64,000 bases of DNA from Azorinus chamasolen (GCA_963576725.1 OY755242.1:22751315-22815314), one strand, 5' to 3'. Counted from the stretch's first letter, positions 29,225 to 41,188 are shown. The notes: generated from the sequence alone by a model not told the origin. Program-made: numbers and translations.

Positions 29225-29782
29225 TAACTCTTTATTACCCACCGACAAAGGTGGAGGAATATACATGTAGTTTTGTCATCTTCGTGTGTCCATGCATCCT
29301 TGTGTGTAAATCTTTAGAACCATATAAGAATGGAGATGTGCAAGCATCACTGACATTGACCTTGAAACATCAGAGTTATGGCCCTTTGTTTGCAAAGAAT
29401 GTAATATTTTCATCTGACGGGAGCCATATAGCGGAAACTTTTTGGAGTTTTTCTATGAAACTTTGTGTACATATTAAGTAGCATAAGGACATGCAGCCCT
29501 GCACATGTGATTTATACTGACCTTGGAAAACCAGAGTTATGGTCATTTGTTTGTGAAAAACGTAACCGTTTTTGTTCGTCCGTCATATCTCAGAAACTTT
29601 TTCAATGAAACTTTGTGTGTTTTGTACTATAAAGAGATGTAGCCCTGTACATATCGCTTACATTTACCTTGCAACATAAGAGCTATGGATTTTACTTTGC
29701 GAAAAATTTAATCTTTTTGTTCATAACTGAGGCCAGCACTTCTTTTGCGGGGGATATTAATTTAGCAAATTTGCTTGTTTCA
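29225..29782. repeat. Tandem-core element
   Basis: TTACCCACCGACAAAGGTGG start and TTGCGGGGGATATTAATTTA, GCAAATTTGCTTGTT end. Three diverged units contain AGAGTTATGGCC. Confidence 0.7.
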
Positions 29783-30195
29783 TATGAAAGCCGTTTCATG
29801 CCTTTGCAAGCAGAGTAGACCCAGATCAGATGGCTCCTTTAGGAGCTGTCTGATCAGGGTCTGCTCTGTTTGCTTATGGCACAATATAGATCAGGGTCCA
29901 TGCTTATAAAACTTTTAGTTGAGTCTGAGTTTGTTCTCATTTTTTTGATTGGTCAGATTTGAGCCTTTGGCTCAAATCTGACCAACCAAAAGCTTGAGAA
30001 CTCAAATCTGACCAATCAAAAGCTTGAGAACGAACTCGGACTCAACTAAAAAGTTTTATAAGCATGGACCCTGATTCTGCAGTTTCTCTGAGCAAACAAA
30101 TCCTGTGTGTATATGCCATTATAAATATCTGACAGCTAATAAATATTTATGATGTTATTATTTCTATAATGAATATGCAACAAGGAAGGGGTTAC
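29783..30195. mobile_element. MITE family B copy split by family D
   Basis: CAAGCAGAGTAGACCCAGAT hairpin at the left; AATATTTATGATGTTATTAT and GGAAGGGGTT at the right. Family D lies between. Confidence 0.75.
29891..30074. mobile_element. Family D foldback element with 32-bp internal duplication
   Basis: TCAGGGTCCATGCTTATAAA and its complement bound it. CTCAAATCTGACCAATCAAA plus AGCTTGAGAA occurs twice in the right arm. Confidence 0.88.
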
Positions 30196-30299
30196 CCCTT
30201 TACTCCAGGAATGTTTATGTCATAGACATATGCATATTAATTAGCTGTGTTTCATGCTTCCAAAGCTTGTGTGTCTGTCTGTGTAGCTTGTCCAGAGCA

Positions 30300-31087
30300 T
30301 CTTAAGGAAAGAAGGCCAAAATGATGTGTGAGTACATCTTGGGATGGCAGAGTGTTACGCACCATTTTTATGCCCCCGCCTTTAGGCGCGGGGGCATTAA
30401 GTTTTACCCTTGTCAGAAGTTTTCGTCAAGGATTTCTTCGCTTGTGTAGGCTGGAATTATTTGGTCTGAAGCATAATCATAGTGAGTTGTACCGTGTCTC
30501 CCCTTTTCAGGTCTGTCATTCATCTACTTTTTGTTTGCCGACACTTTGATTGAACTTTGGTGATTGTTTAATGACAAAAATAATTGTGAAAGATTTCTTT
30601 GCTTGTGTAAGCTGGAATGATTTGATATTTGATCTGAAGCATAATCATAGTGAGTTGTACTGTGTCTCCCCTTTTCAAGTCTGTAGTTCATCCACTTCCT
30701 GTTTGCCTGCATCATCTTGCTGTTTAACGAATTTTAGTGATTTTGGTGATTGTTTAACAATCATCTTCCTGTTTATTGTTATATTATTAGTAATTTGTAA
30801 CTGGAGTATATATACAGAATTATCAAAATACTGTATATATACAGAATTATCAAAATACTAGCCTATAGTAAATTATTGTGTCGCCTGCGTTTCACAGAGG
30901 CAACATATATTGATCACTATCCGTCATTTACCATCATTGTCTCCCAAGTAATTTCTGTCACATTTTTCTCAGGAACCTGGCCCCGGGGAAAAAAGGCCCA
31001 GTCAGTTTCTCCCCCCCCCCCCCCACCCACCCCCCACACACACTTTTTTCCCCTCTCCAGGCTAGGCTAGTATTTCTCCACTGCATT
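30300..31087. repeat. Tandem-core element and flanking low-complexity sequence
   Basis: ATGCCCCCGCCTTTAGGCGC hairpin at 30371; two copies of GAAGCATAATCATAGTGAGT 172 bp apart; TATATACAGAATTATCAAAA duplicated at about 30810; C-run at 31011. Confidence 0.7.
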
Positions 31088-32162
31088 TTTTTATACACCC
31101 CACAACGAAGTTTGGGGGGGGGGGGTATACTGGAATCAGGTTGTCCGTCTGTCCGTCCGTCTGTCCGTCCGCACTCACCAAAGGGTAGTTGTGTGACTTT
31201 TTCTAACTAGTCACACAAGTAAAATCATTAACCTGGCCATCTCTTGTGACATTAACCTGGCCATTTCTTGTGACATTAACCTGGCCAGTTGTGGGACATA
31301 GGGTTAGGGTTAGGGTTAGCTTCCAGATCATTCTTTTCCAAAGTTAGAGCCAAAAATAGTTTTTCTTGTGGGACTAGTCCCACAAGAAAAGATCAAAGGA
31401 AAAAGTCACACAACTACCCATTTGTTAGTATGTCCGTGGACACAATTTTGTCCGGCCTTCTTAATCTACAGTTTTGCTTCAATTTTGTTGTAAGTTCATG
31501 TATAGCCATACGACCATATAAACCTGTGCACGGCATATTTCCATTATGATCGAACCACTACTTCAGGAGTTATCTCCCCTTTTTAGCCCCCTACCCATGT
31601 TTTCCGGTTTTCTGGACTTTTTATGGAAGTGACTCGAGATATCAACTCTATATTTAATACAAAGCTAAATCTAGATAGGTTACAGCTTATGTTACAATCT
31701 CAGCCAGGTTGAATAATTATTTCCAGAGTTATTGCCCTTGAACTTTAAGTTTTTCCTTCAAATTTGGGATTTTCCAGACTTTTTTTGGAAGTTGTTGCAG
31801 ATATCAACTTTATATTTGGCATAAAGCCAACTCTAGATGAATTACAGCTTAATTCCCAATCTCAGTCTGGTTGAATAATTTTTGACAGAGTTATGGCCCT
31901 TGAACTTTAATTTTTTGTCAAATTTTCAATTTTCCGGTCTTTCTTTGGAAGTGGTTAGAGATAATAAATTCATATTTGACATAGAGCTAAATCTAGATGA
32001 GGTACAGCTTAAGTTCAAATATGGGTCTGGTTGAATAATTTTTGTCAGAGTTATTGTCCTTGAACTTAATTTTTTTTTCTGAAAAGGTACCTAGCTTTAG
32101 AACTTTGGATTTGACAAAAACCTCATGAAAGGGTCTTGTTTCTCTGAATTATTCTTCATTTT
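31088..32162. repeat. Tandem-core element with embedded TIR element
   Basis: TATACACCCCACAACGAAGT start, TCCG/TCTG microsatellite, then the 237-bp element, then about four diverged units with TTTCCGG(A/T)CTTT and GAGTTATTGCCCTTGAACTT. Confidence 0.75.
31183..31419. mobile_element. 237-bp TIR element with TTAGGG repeats, copy 1
   Basis: GGGTAGTTGTGTGACTTTTT and complement form TIRs. Inside are three copies of a 24-bp unit (ACCTGGCCATCTCTTGTGAC plus four bases), then TAGGGTTAGGGTTAGGGTTA, then a TTGTGGGACTAGTCCCACAA palindrome. Confidence 0.88.
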
Positions 32163-32234
32163 TATACGCCCGAAGGGACGTATTATGGTATGGCGCATGT
32201 CCGTCCGTCCGTCCGTCCGTCCGCACTCACCAAT

Positions 32235-32471
32235 GGGTAGTTGTGTGACTTTTTCTAACTAGTCACACAAGTAAAATCATTAACCTGGCCATCTCTTGTG
32301 ACATTAACCTGGCCATTTCTTGTGACATTAACCTGGCCAGTTGTGGGACATAGGGTTAGGGTTAGGGTTAGCTTCCAGATCATTCTTTTCCAAAGTTAGA
32401 GCCAAAAATAGTTTTTCTTGTGGGACTAGTCCCACAAGAAAAGATCAAAGGAAAAAGTCACACAACTACCC
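32235..32471. mobile_element. 237-bp TIR element with TTAGGG repeats, copy 2
   Basis: Same length and apparently the same sequence as copy 1, 1052 bp away. Identity extends into the flanking TCCGCACTCACCAA and TTTGTTAGTATGTCCGT. Confidence 0.9.
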
Positions 32472-32534
32472 ATTTGTTAGTATGTCCGTCCGTCCGTTCG
32501 TCTGTCCATCTGTCCGTCTGTCCGTCCGTCCGTT

Positions 32535-34308
32535 AGCAATTTCTTGTGCAACTAACTCCTCCTTTATTTTTCAACATAATTTCTTCAAACTTTCAGGAAT
32601 GATAGATACTGATGTGTAGTTGTGCATATCAGTGAGATAACTCTCATATCATTTTTCATTCTGGAGTTATTGCCCTTTGATAGTTTCGGGTAGCAATTTC
32701 TTGTGCAACTAACTCCTCCTTTATTTTTCAACATAATTTCTTCAAACTTTCAGGAATGATAGATACTGATGTGTAGTTGTGCATATCAGTGAGATAACTC
32801 TCATATCATTTTTCATTCTGGAGTTATTGCCCTTTGATAGTTTCGGGTAGCAATTTCTTGTGCAACTAACTCCTCCTTTATTTTTCAACATAATTTCTTC
32901 AAACTTTCAGGAATGATAGATACTGATGTGTAGTTGTGCATATCAGTGAGATAACTCTCATATCATTTTTCATTCTGGAGTTATTGCCCTTTGATAGTTT
33001 CGGGTAGCAATTTCTTGTGCAACTAACTCCTCCTTTATTTTTCAACATAATTTCTTCAAACTTTCAGGAATGATAGATACTGATGTGTAGTTGTGCATAT
33101 CAGTGAGATAACTCTCATATCATTTTTCATTCTGGAGTTATTGCCCTTTGATAGTTTCGGGTAGCAATTTCTTGTGCAACTAACTCCTCCTTTATTTTTC
33201 AACATAATTTCTTCAAACTTTCAGGAATGATAGATACTGATGTGTAGTTGTGCATATCAGTGAGATAACTCTCATATCATTTTTCATTCTGGAGTTATTG
33301 CCCTTTGATAGTTTCGGGTAGCAATTTCTTGTGCAACTAACTCCTCCTTTATTTTTCAACATAATTTCTTCAAACTTTCAGGAATGATAGATACTGATGT
33401 GTAGTTGTGCATATCAGTGAGATAACTCTCATATCATTTTTCATTCTGGAGTTATTGCCCTTTGATAGTTTCGGGTAGCAATTTCTTGTGCAACTAACTC
33501 CTCTTTTATTTTTCAACATAATTTCTTCAAACTTTCAGGAATGATAGATACTGATGTGTAGTTGTGCATATCAGTGAGATAACTCTCATATCATTTTTCA
33601 TTCTGGAGTTATTGCCCTTTGATAGTTTCGGGTAGCAATTTCTTGTGCAACTAACTCCTCCTTTATTTTTCAACACAATTTCTTCAAACTTTCAGGAATG
33701 ATAGATATTGATGTGTAGTTGTGCATATCAGTGAGATAACTCTCATATCATTTTTCATTCTGGAGTTATTGCCCTTTGATAGTTTCGGGTAGCAATTTCT
33801 TGTGCAACTAACTCCTCCTTTATTTTTCAACATAATTTCTTCAAACTTTCAGGAATGATAGATACTGATGTGTAGTTGTGCATATTAGTGAGATAACTCT
33901 CATATCATTTTTCATTCTGGAGTTATTGCCCTTTGATAGTTTCGGGTAACAATTTCTTGTGCAACTAACTCCTCCTTTATTTTTCAACATAATTTTTTCA
34001 AACTTTCAGGAATGATAGATATTGATGTGTAGTTGTGCATATCAGTGAGATAACTCTCATATCATTTTTCATTCTGGAGTTATTGCCCTTTGATAGTTTC
34101 GGGTAGCAATTTCTTGTGCAACTAACTCCTCCTTTATTTTTCAACATAATTTCTTCAAACTTTCAGGAATGATAGATACTGATGTGTAGTTGTGCATATC
34201 AGTGAGATAACTCTCATATCATTTTTCATTCTGGAGTTATTGCCCTTTGATAGTTTCGGGTAGCAATTTCTTGTGCAACTAACTCCTCCTTTATTTTTCA
34301 ACATAATT
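32535..34308 (+). repeat. 157-bp satellite, 11.3 copies
   Basis: Units start at 32535, 32692, 32849 and every 157 bp up to 34262 (partial). They begin AGCAATTTCTTGTGCAACTA and end GCCCTTTGATAGTTTCGGGT. Only a few single-base differences separate copies, for example at about 33500 and 33675. Confidence 0.97.
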
Positions 34309-34339
34309 TTATAGAACAGCCTTTGGGCGTATATTATTA

Positions 34340-34478
34340 GTTACACGGTGTTTCGGCACGGTGTACGGGTTTGTATGACGGTTTTGGATTCCGTATTTCC
34401 TGAGCGCGAAGCGCGAAGGAAATACGGAATCCAAAACCGTCATACAAACCCGTACACCCTGCCGAATCACCGTGTAAC
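34340..34478. repeat. Large palindrome, 61-bp arms
   Basis: GTTACACGGTG...CCGTATTTCC and its complement differ at two positions around a 17-base loop rich in GCG (GAGCGCGAAGCGCG). This is a foldback element or MITE hairpin. Confidence 0.95.
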
Positions 34479-34481
34479 GAA

Positions 34482-34999
34482 TTTATTTCCAGTCTGGGTC
34501 CATTACAAGAAAGAATATATACATAACCTAACGAAATTCTGTAGATTAAATCCCTCAAAACACTTGTTTACTTACGGCGCGTGCGATTTGGCACAACTGT
34601 CAATAAGTCCTGACTCAAAAATGACGTTTGACGTCATTCAAACTCACGCGCTGATTTTCACGCACTGTAAGTAAACAAGATTTGGGGTATTTGGGGAAAA
34701 CAAAAGAAGCAAGATACAAACATGTAATTGATACATAAGTTGTTTTTGTCCATGTGTGTAGATGCTAGACAGTTTGTATGGATGAATTCCGTTTATTTCA
34801 TAGGAAAACCCCACCTTATAAACACAGAAATTGAGTTTGTTTACGCGAATTGATGATGAAACAAAACCGATCAGTCACATGACAAACTTGATTCCGTATA
34901 CCTTGATTCAAACGGGGTGTACGGTTTCTTACACCCCGTTCACGTGGAGGGTCTCAGCCAATCAAATTCCCAGAATTTATGATGACTGGAAATAATGCC
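34482..34999. mobile_element. Short TIR element next to the palindrome
   Basis: ATTTATTTCCAGTC at the left and GACTGGAAATAAT at the right are inverted. An inner GGGGTGTACGG...TTACACCCC hairpin lies at about 34911-34942. Confidence 0.55.
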
Positions 35000-35373
35000 C
35001 CGTCTTGCGGTGCTCTTGTTATTACATAAATTAGGTTGGGGCATGTATTGTTTTTAAATCTCTTCATTTTTCTGTATGTACATATGTTCAGATTGATAAT
35101 AGGTGCTCTGACAAGCAGACAGGTGGGGGGTATTCGTTAGCCTTTGGCTTACAGTTCTAGTTTTACATGTTTCAAAGTTTTCCTCCCCTGCAGATATGCT
35201 TCAGAGAGATAGGGGAAGAATTGGCCTATGCCATTTTTTCTCCCCTGTGAATTTTTTATATGTTTCAAAGAGATTTGGGAAGAAATAGCCTAGGCTAGCT
35301 TCTCTCACCTGCACATATACTTCAAATAGATGGGGAAGAATTGGCCTTGGCCAGTTTTTCTCCCCTGTGATTT

Positions 35374-35948
35374 TTATGCCCCCGTTGACAATAGTCTGGG
35401 GGCATTATGTTTTGCACCTGTCCGTCTGTCCGTCCGTGCGTCACGCTTTTACGTGCAGTTAGTATGTGCAGTTGGTTGTCACAGTTTTTTCATTGTCTTA
35501 TATCAGGGTTGCCACGCGTCAGGGAAAAGAGTCAGGGAAATTTAAATTTTTTCAAGGTCAGGGAATTTTGAGAACCGTCAGGGAAATTTGAAAATATAGG
35601 CAACTGTCAGGGAATTATTATCGGGGAATTTTGAAAACATGAGAATGAAGGTTATATATCCATAACGTATTACAGAAAGACGAAATTTCGCGATGAAATG
35701 TGTCGGGGAAATTTGAAATTATGTCAGGGAATTTTGTTTTCCTCTGGCAACCCTGTTAATATCTCATTAACCACTATAGCTATTGGCATGGAATTGCATA
35801 TACACATAAACCACCATCCATACTTTCATTGCGCACCCAGACCATGCTGCCCGCAAGCCCAAGGTCAAATGACTTAGAAACTTACGTGCAGCAAGGCAAG
35901 CACCACCACAGGGGCATCCCTGTCTTACAGACACAATTTTCTAGTTTT
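35374..35948. mobile_element. 23113-type element inserted in the tandem array, itself interrupted
   Basis: ATGCCCCCGTTGACAATAGT start, GTCCGTCTGTCCGTCC, ending TTACAGACACAATTTTCTAG. A MITE at 35504-35755 splits it. Confidence 0.82.
35504..35755. mobile_element. hAT-like MITE
   Basis: CAGGGTTGCCA and TGGCAACCCTG form TIRs. The flanking TTATAT/TTAATAT could be a worn 8-bp target duplication. The inside repeats GTCAGGGAA(A/T)TTTGA. Confidence 0.8.
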
Positions 35949-36850
35949 TATATGTTTCAAAGAGATTGGGGAAGAAATAGCCTAGCCCAGTTTTTCTCCC
36001 CTGCAAATTTGCTTCAAACAGAAGTGGGGGGGGGGGGGGGAGGGGGGATTGGCCTAGGCCAGTTTTTCCCCTGCGGACATGCTTGAAAGGGAAGGGAGAA
36101 TCTTGGCCAGATTTTCTCCCCTGTGAAATGTTTATATGTTTCAAAGAGATTTGGGAAGAAATAGCCTATGCTAGTTTTTCTCACCTGCGAATGTGTTTAT
36201 ATGTTTCAAAGAGATGGGGGAAGAAATAGCCTAGGCCAGTTTTTCTTTGTGGATATTATTCAATGAGATGGGTAAAGAAATGGCCTTGCCCAGTTTTTCT
36301 CCCCTTAAAATATGCTTCAAAGAGGGGGGGGGGGGGGGGAAGAAATAGCCTAGGCAAGATTTTCTCCCCTGCATATATACTTCAAATAGATGGTGGAAGA
36401 GTTTGCCTAGGTCAGTTTTTCTCCCCTGTGAATTTTTTATATGTTTCAAAGAGATGGGGGATGAAATAGCCTAGGCCAATTTTTCTCCCCTGTGAAGTTT
36501 GTATATGTTTCAAAGAGGGGAAGAAATAGCATAGGCTGTGAATTTTTTATGTGTTTCAAAGAGATGGGGGAAGAAATAGCCTAGGCCAGTTTTTCTCCCC
36601 TGCTGATACTATTCTAAGAGATGGGAGAAGAAATGGCCTAGCCCGGTTTTTCTCCCCTGCAAATATGCTTCAAAGAAATGGCGGGAAGAAATAACCTAGG
36701 CCAGTTTTCCTCCCCTGCAAATATATTTCAAATAGATGGGGGAAGAATTGGCCAAGGCCAGTTTTTCTCCCCTGTGATATATTTATATTTTTCAAAGAGT
36801 TGGAGGAATTTATAGTCTAGGTCAGTTTTTCTCCCATGTAAAATGAGGAA

Positions 36851-37598
36851 AGCCGAGTATCTGGAGGGGTATAAGCAGAATATAGACAACAGCAGAAAAA
36901 GACTGTGTAACAATTCCCCTATAGAGGAACTAAATGAACTTTGTTATACTGATTGTATTTGATTTCCATTACTCAGAGCGGTAAAATTTTTACCTATGTA
37001 ATTTTCGGAAGTATCACACTTCCTACGTTGGCACCGACTGTTCGACTTTTGTTATACTGATTTTTATTTTACATATATGAACACTGTTTTTGCATTTACA
37101 TGTATTTTTTATTTACTTGCCTTTATTACATATACAAGTACATATAGTATAAAACTCTTATTGAGAGAAAACATGGCCACCAGGGACAGGGCAAAATTTC
37201 CATATGTGTCTATATTGAAAATGTTTAAAACTATCTTAATTAACCCTTTCCCTCATATAAGAGAGAGTGGAGAGAGAGAGAAAGTTGGAAGGGGGGATCT
37301 TCTCACTACATGTATATGGACACTGAAACTCGATATTAAGACCACCCGAAAATACTTTATATGAAGGAAAGGCTTAATTTCTTTTGGTTATCGGGAGTGC
37401 ACTAAACACACACACACACACACACAAAATCTTTTCAATTCTTTATTCAAGATTTTGTCAAAACAAACATATCGGAAAAGAAAAAAATGTTATTTATACA
37501 TGTACATATTCACAGCAAATTACCCATGAGCTGCATCATGATAAACTGTACCGTCCAGTACCTAGCAAACAGTGTAGACATACACAAGTGTCTGCCTG
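36851..37598. other. Unassigned intergenic sequence
   Basis: It contains GAGAGA and (AC)11 runs (about 37260 and 37407). No gene recognised. Confidence 0.4.
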
Positions 37599-38436
37599 AC
37601 CCTTTACATGATGAATATTCATGCAAGAAATAATAACCTCATGACTATTATTTATATGAATTTGTATAATGGCATAATTACATACACTGGAAGTGTTGGC
37701 AAATGAGACAACCTGTATAATCAGATCTATATTATTCCATGAACAAACAGGAGCTGTCTTTCTCGCTTCTCAGCCGTGCTAGATAAGCTGAGTTACTAAA
37801 AATAGCCGTACTAGAAATCCTTATCTGGAACACCCCGTGACTAGTGTACGCGCGATTGGGTAAAATCAATACAAGGGATGGAATTCTTACAGAATTATAC
37901 CAACATTTCTATAGGCAACAACTGTATGAATTGAAATTAATATAATTAATTAGCACGAATATGAAATTCTATTTATCATATAAACACTTTAAAAGCCTAT
38001 TTAATTAACCGAAGACATCGTTTTGTAGTCACTCAGTTATTTATATTTTACGCCAAAACGTAACGTTTGTGGTTGTCATAACAAATGACGTCATTTTGTC
38101 ACGCCTAAAGTTATGCTGCAGTCTGTTGCTATTAGATACGGAAGTCGTGTTACGCAATGTAAAGTAGTACTTCACAAAATTCGTTTATTTACTTGGTTTT
38201 AGGGCGAATTTCAGCGAGAAAAATAATCAAGCATGGGTTTTGTTAAAGCCTGGGGGTTCTATACCAGAGGTTGGTCTGTTCCTATTGGAAACTCGCTAAA
38301 GCTCGTTTCTGACTGGAACAGACCAACCTCGGGTATAGAAACCCCCGTCTTTAACAAAACCCATGCTTGATTCTATTAATCTAGGTCTAATCTGCTTGCA
38401 AAAGCATACATATGCATCTCTATACAGTAAAGGGTT
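37599..38436. mobile_element. MITE family B copy split by a palindromic insertion
   Basis: GACCCTTTACATGATGAATA start and ACAGTAAAGGGTTAA end. The hairpin is cut after ACAGGAGCTGTC by about 610 bp of foreign sequence. Confidence 0.7.
38225..38372. repeat. Large palindrome, ~65-bp arms
   Basis: AATCAAGCATGGGTTTTGTT and complement, with centre ACTCGCTAAAGCTCG. A few mismatches in the arms. The same ACTCGCTAAAGCTC motif occurs at about 63906. Confidence 0.9.
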
Positions 38437-38556
38437 AAAGTACGGGTGTCTGATCAAGGTCTGCATTGTTGGTCACAAATAGGCTTCTGTGTTAGGATAG
38501 ACTCTGATCAGACCCCATATACAACATAATAGCAAATCATGCTGTATACTGCTTTA

Positions 38557-38989
38557 TACAGTAAAATCCCTCTAAGCGGGACACATTCAAATTAGTGTCG
38601 ATGCCAGTCTATAAGACAGGTGGCAGCTAGATGTTGGGTGAAAATCCAAAAGGAGCTTTCTGCATGATTTTCACCCTGCATTAAGTAGCCATCTGCCCCA
38701 AAACACCTAAATTCTTCTTTATTAACCCTTTACTCCATAAATACGACTTACTACAGCTTTGCAAACAGAGTAGACCCAGATCAGATGGCTCCTTTAGGAG
38801 CCATCTAATCAGGGTCTGCTCTGTTTGCTAATGATATAGTATAGATATGATTCTACAGTTTCTGCCATGGTTAAAAAATCCTCTGTACATAATGCCAGTA
38901 ATTAATATTCATATACATGTATTCATCATTTCTTGATAAATATTCATGGAGTAAAGGGTTAAAATTCTGGTTCAGAGGGTTTTACTGTA
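38557..38989. mobile_element. Family C-like element containing a family B copy
   Basis: TACAGTAAAATCCCTCTAAG and GAGGGTTTTACTGTA are the ends. The hairpin GGGTGAAAATCC...GATTTTCACCC is diverged from other C copies. Family B sits near the right end. Confidence 0.78.
38722..38962. mobile_element. MITE family B copy nested in family C
   Basis: TTAACCCTTTACTCCATAAA start, GGCTCCTTTAGGAGCC centre, GGAGTAAAGGGTTAA end. Confidence 0.88.
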
Positions 38990-39313
38990 CCATGTAAAGG
39001 TGTTTTTCTTAATACTGTAGCCCACATTACAAGTTAAAGCTTTGAGACATTTTAAATGATTTGTATCTTAAAAACTTTACTTGCTAAAAATGTAATATGC
39101 TGCAATTTCTCAAGCCAATTGTTTTTCATTTTATCCATGCATGATACCTGTCTAACAGTCTGATCTGAATTTAATTACTCGACTTCCCATTTAAGAACTG
39201 TTTGCAAAAGTTACCTGAAATATATTTATACCTTGTAAAGTAATTTCTTTCTGTTTATAATCCATATACATGTACATGTATTTCTTTGTACATGTATTTC
39301 CAAAAGACAAATA

Positions 39314-39513
39314 TACAGTAAACCATCTCTGAAGTGATCACAAAATGAATGCACATTGATGTCTTAAAAGGTAGATGGCTGCTTAATGCAGGAAGAAACT
39401 TCGAAAGAAGTTTTCTGCAAAATTTCATCCTGAATTAATCTACCACCTGTCTCTATGACATAACATTACACAATGTATATCTCCTTTTGGTGGTCACATT
39501 CGAGGTATGCAGT
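39314..39513. mobile_element. Degenerate family C-like element
   Basis: TACAGTAAACCATCTCTGAA start; inner AGATGGCTGCTTAATGCAGG and its rough complement; weak right end. Confidence 0.55.
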
Positions 39514-39764
39514 AAAGTACATTGTAATTGTCAATATTCCAAATGCTCAGCAATGTGTCTAAAACAAGTCCTCGTCTACAATATCAGATTATGATGATAC
39601 CCTAATAACTGTAACTCGATGTTTCATCTGGATCCAAACCGTTTGTAAATTGTGGTACTGAGCACTTGTTTCTCACTAGTACGGCCTTGGTTTGATTCTA
39701 GGTTGGGGCAACATGGAAGACAGTACAGTGGTGACATATCGACAAGGATTTCTACTGCTACTTC

Positions 39765-40260
39765 AGTTTCCTCCCACTTGCAAACATAGTAGACCTAAGT
39801 CAGATGGCTCCTGTCTGCTTTGTTTGCTTATGGAATTATAACAGATCTGACTACTGTTTCTACCAATACCAAAAATTGTGTACATATGCCATTATACAAA
39901 TTCAGCTGTCAGATTTAAAAGTGATTAATATAAATGTATTATAACCTGTTGCATATAATCAATGTAAAATAAATAAACCATGAACCATTTGCAGATGTCA
40001 TCAACAATTTCTTTACAGATATTAATCTCTACTACATGTATTTGTCATAACAATTAATTTCTTTATTGTATAGTATATTTTTATTTAAACAGTATAACAA
40101 GATGTGTTTGTGAAACACTGTCCCTGATATGACCTTGATGTATGACCTTGACCATAATAAGTCGGCCCTAAAGATGGGGGGGGGGGGGGGGGGGGGTTGT
40201 ACAAATATTCATCATGGGTGAAGTCTTGCATAAGAATTCATCATGTAAAGGGTTAAACAG
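39765..40260. repeat. Partial family B pieces and a G21 run
   Basis: GCAAACATAGTAGACCTAAG at 39779 with a shortened hairpin; AATTCATCATGTAAAGGGTT at the right. G-run at 40176-40196. Confidence 0.5.
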
Positions 40261-40491
40261 CAGGCTACAACAGTAGATATAGATACATATGCTCATTGTT
40301 TAGCAAGAAGTCCAAGGGACATAAGTATCTTTGTCTTTCATGATACAGTCGGAGCTGAACTCTTGTGTCAATAATTACCAAATGCAAACACATGTTGAAG
40401 TTATGTCCCATACTAGTTTTGCATAAAAAAGACTGCATAACAAAGACTGTATCACCAAATCTATGACATGATTTTCTTCTTTGAAATATGA

Positions 40492-40732
40492 CAATCCTTT
40501 ACCTGCTAAACACCTTTTCACATCTATGCAAACACAGCAGACCAAGATCACACGGCTCCTGAAAGAGTCATATGATCAGGGTCAGATTTGTTTGCTTATG
40601 GAATTATATAGACATGATTCTACAATTTCTACCAAGGTACAACAACTTCTGCGTTCAAGTACCATTATTAAAATTCAGCTAATTCTTCATGGTATCATTT
40701 CTTACATGGATATTCATCAGGTAAAGGGTTAC
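40492..40732. mobile_element. MITE family B copy
   Basis: TCCTTTACCTGCTAAACACC start; hairpin GCAAACACAGCAGACCAAGA with centre GGCTCCTGAAAGAGTC; CAGGTAAAGGGTTA end. Confidence 0.78.
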
Positions 40733-40921
40733 AGGTGTACAATTGGTGTAGTTTCATAACTAGGTTCTATACTGTAATACAAGATAGGTCTAAATTGACA
40801 ATGTCAATCCAGTCTGCTCCCTTTATAAATGATTTACCCGTTGACAAATGAGATCAAGATAACAACAGTTCAATAGGGATTGTAGCAAACAAATGAAAAT
40901 AGAGAATAAAGGTTGACCTTG

Positions 40922-41145
40922 ATAACCCTTTACCTGAGGAACGTTCATGTAACTGATTTTTTCAAAGGGTATATATGAACACCATTTTTTGGCCATGACA
41001 AAAACTAGAATCAGACGTATTGGTATACAATCCAAAAATCAAACAAAGCAGACCATGATCATATTGCTCCTATAGGAACCATCTGATCAGCGTTTACTTT
41101 GTTTGCAAAAGGAGCAAAGGATGTCTCTATCAGGTAAAGGGTTAA
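40922..41145. mobile_element. MITE family B copy
   Basis: ATAACCCTTTACCTGAGGAA start, TTGCTCCTATAGGAACC centre, CAGGTAAAGGGTTAA end. Confidence 0.82.
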
Positions 41146-41188
41146 GAGGTTAGAGTAAAAGTTCAGATAAAATACCATTTGTTCAAAG

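Larger units (their letters stand above)
32163..34333. mobile_element. Satellite-bearing element with TATACGCCC termini
   Basis: TATACGCCCGAAGGG at the left and CCTTTGGGCGTATA at the right are inverted. Inside, in order: a TCCG microsatellite, copy 2 of the 237-bp element, another TCCG run, and the 157-bp satellite. Confidence 0.82.
35150..36850 (+). repeat. Tandem array of ~58-66-bp units, interrupted
   Basis: The unit contains CCAGTTTTTCTCCCCTG, ATATGTTTCAAAGAGATGGG and GAAGAAATAGCCTAGG, about 15 copies. A different element at 35374-35948 splits it. G-runs occur at 36024 and 36327. Confidence 0.88.

Noticed and set aside
33006..34308. CRISPR-like array (regular 157-bp period)
   Set aside because: Whole units are identical with no variable spacers, and the genome is animal. 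It is a satellite.
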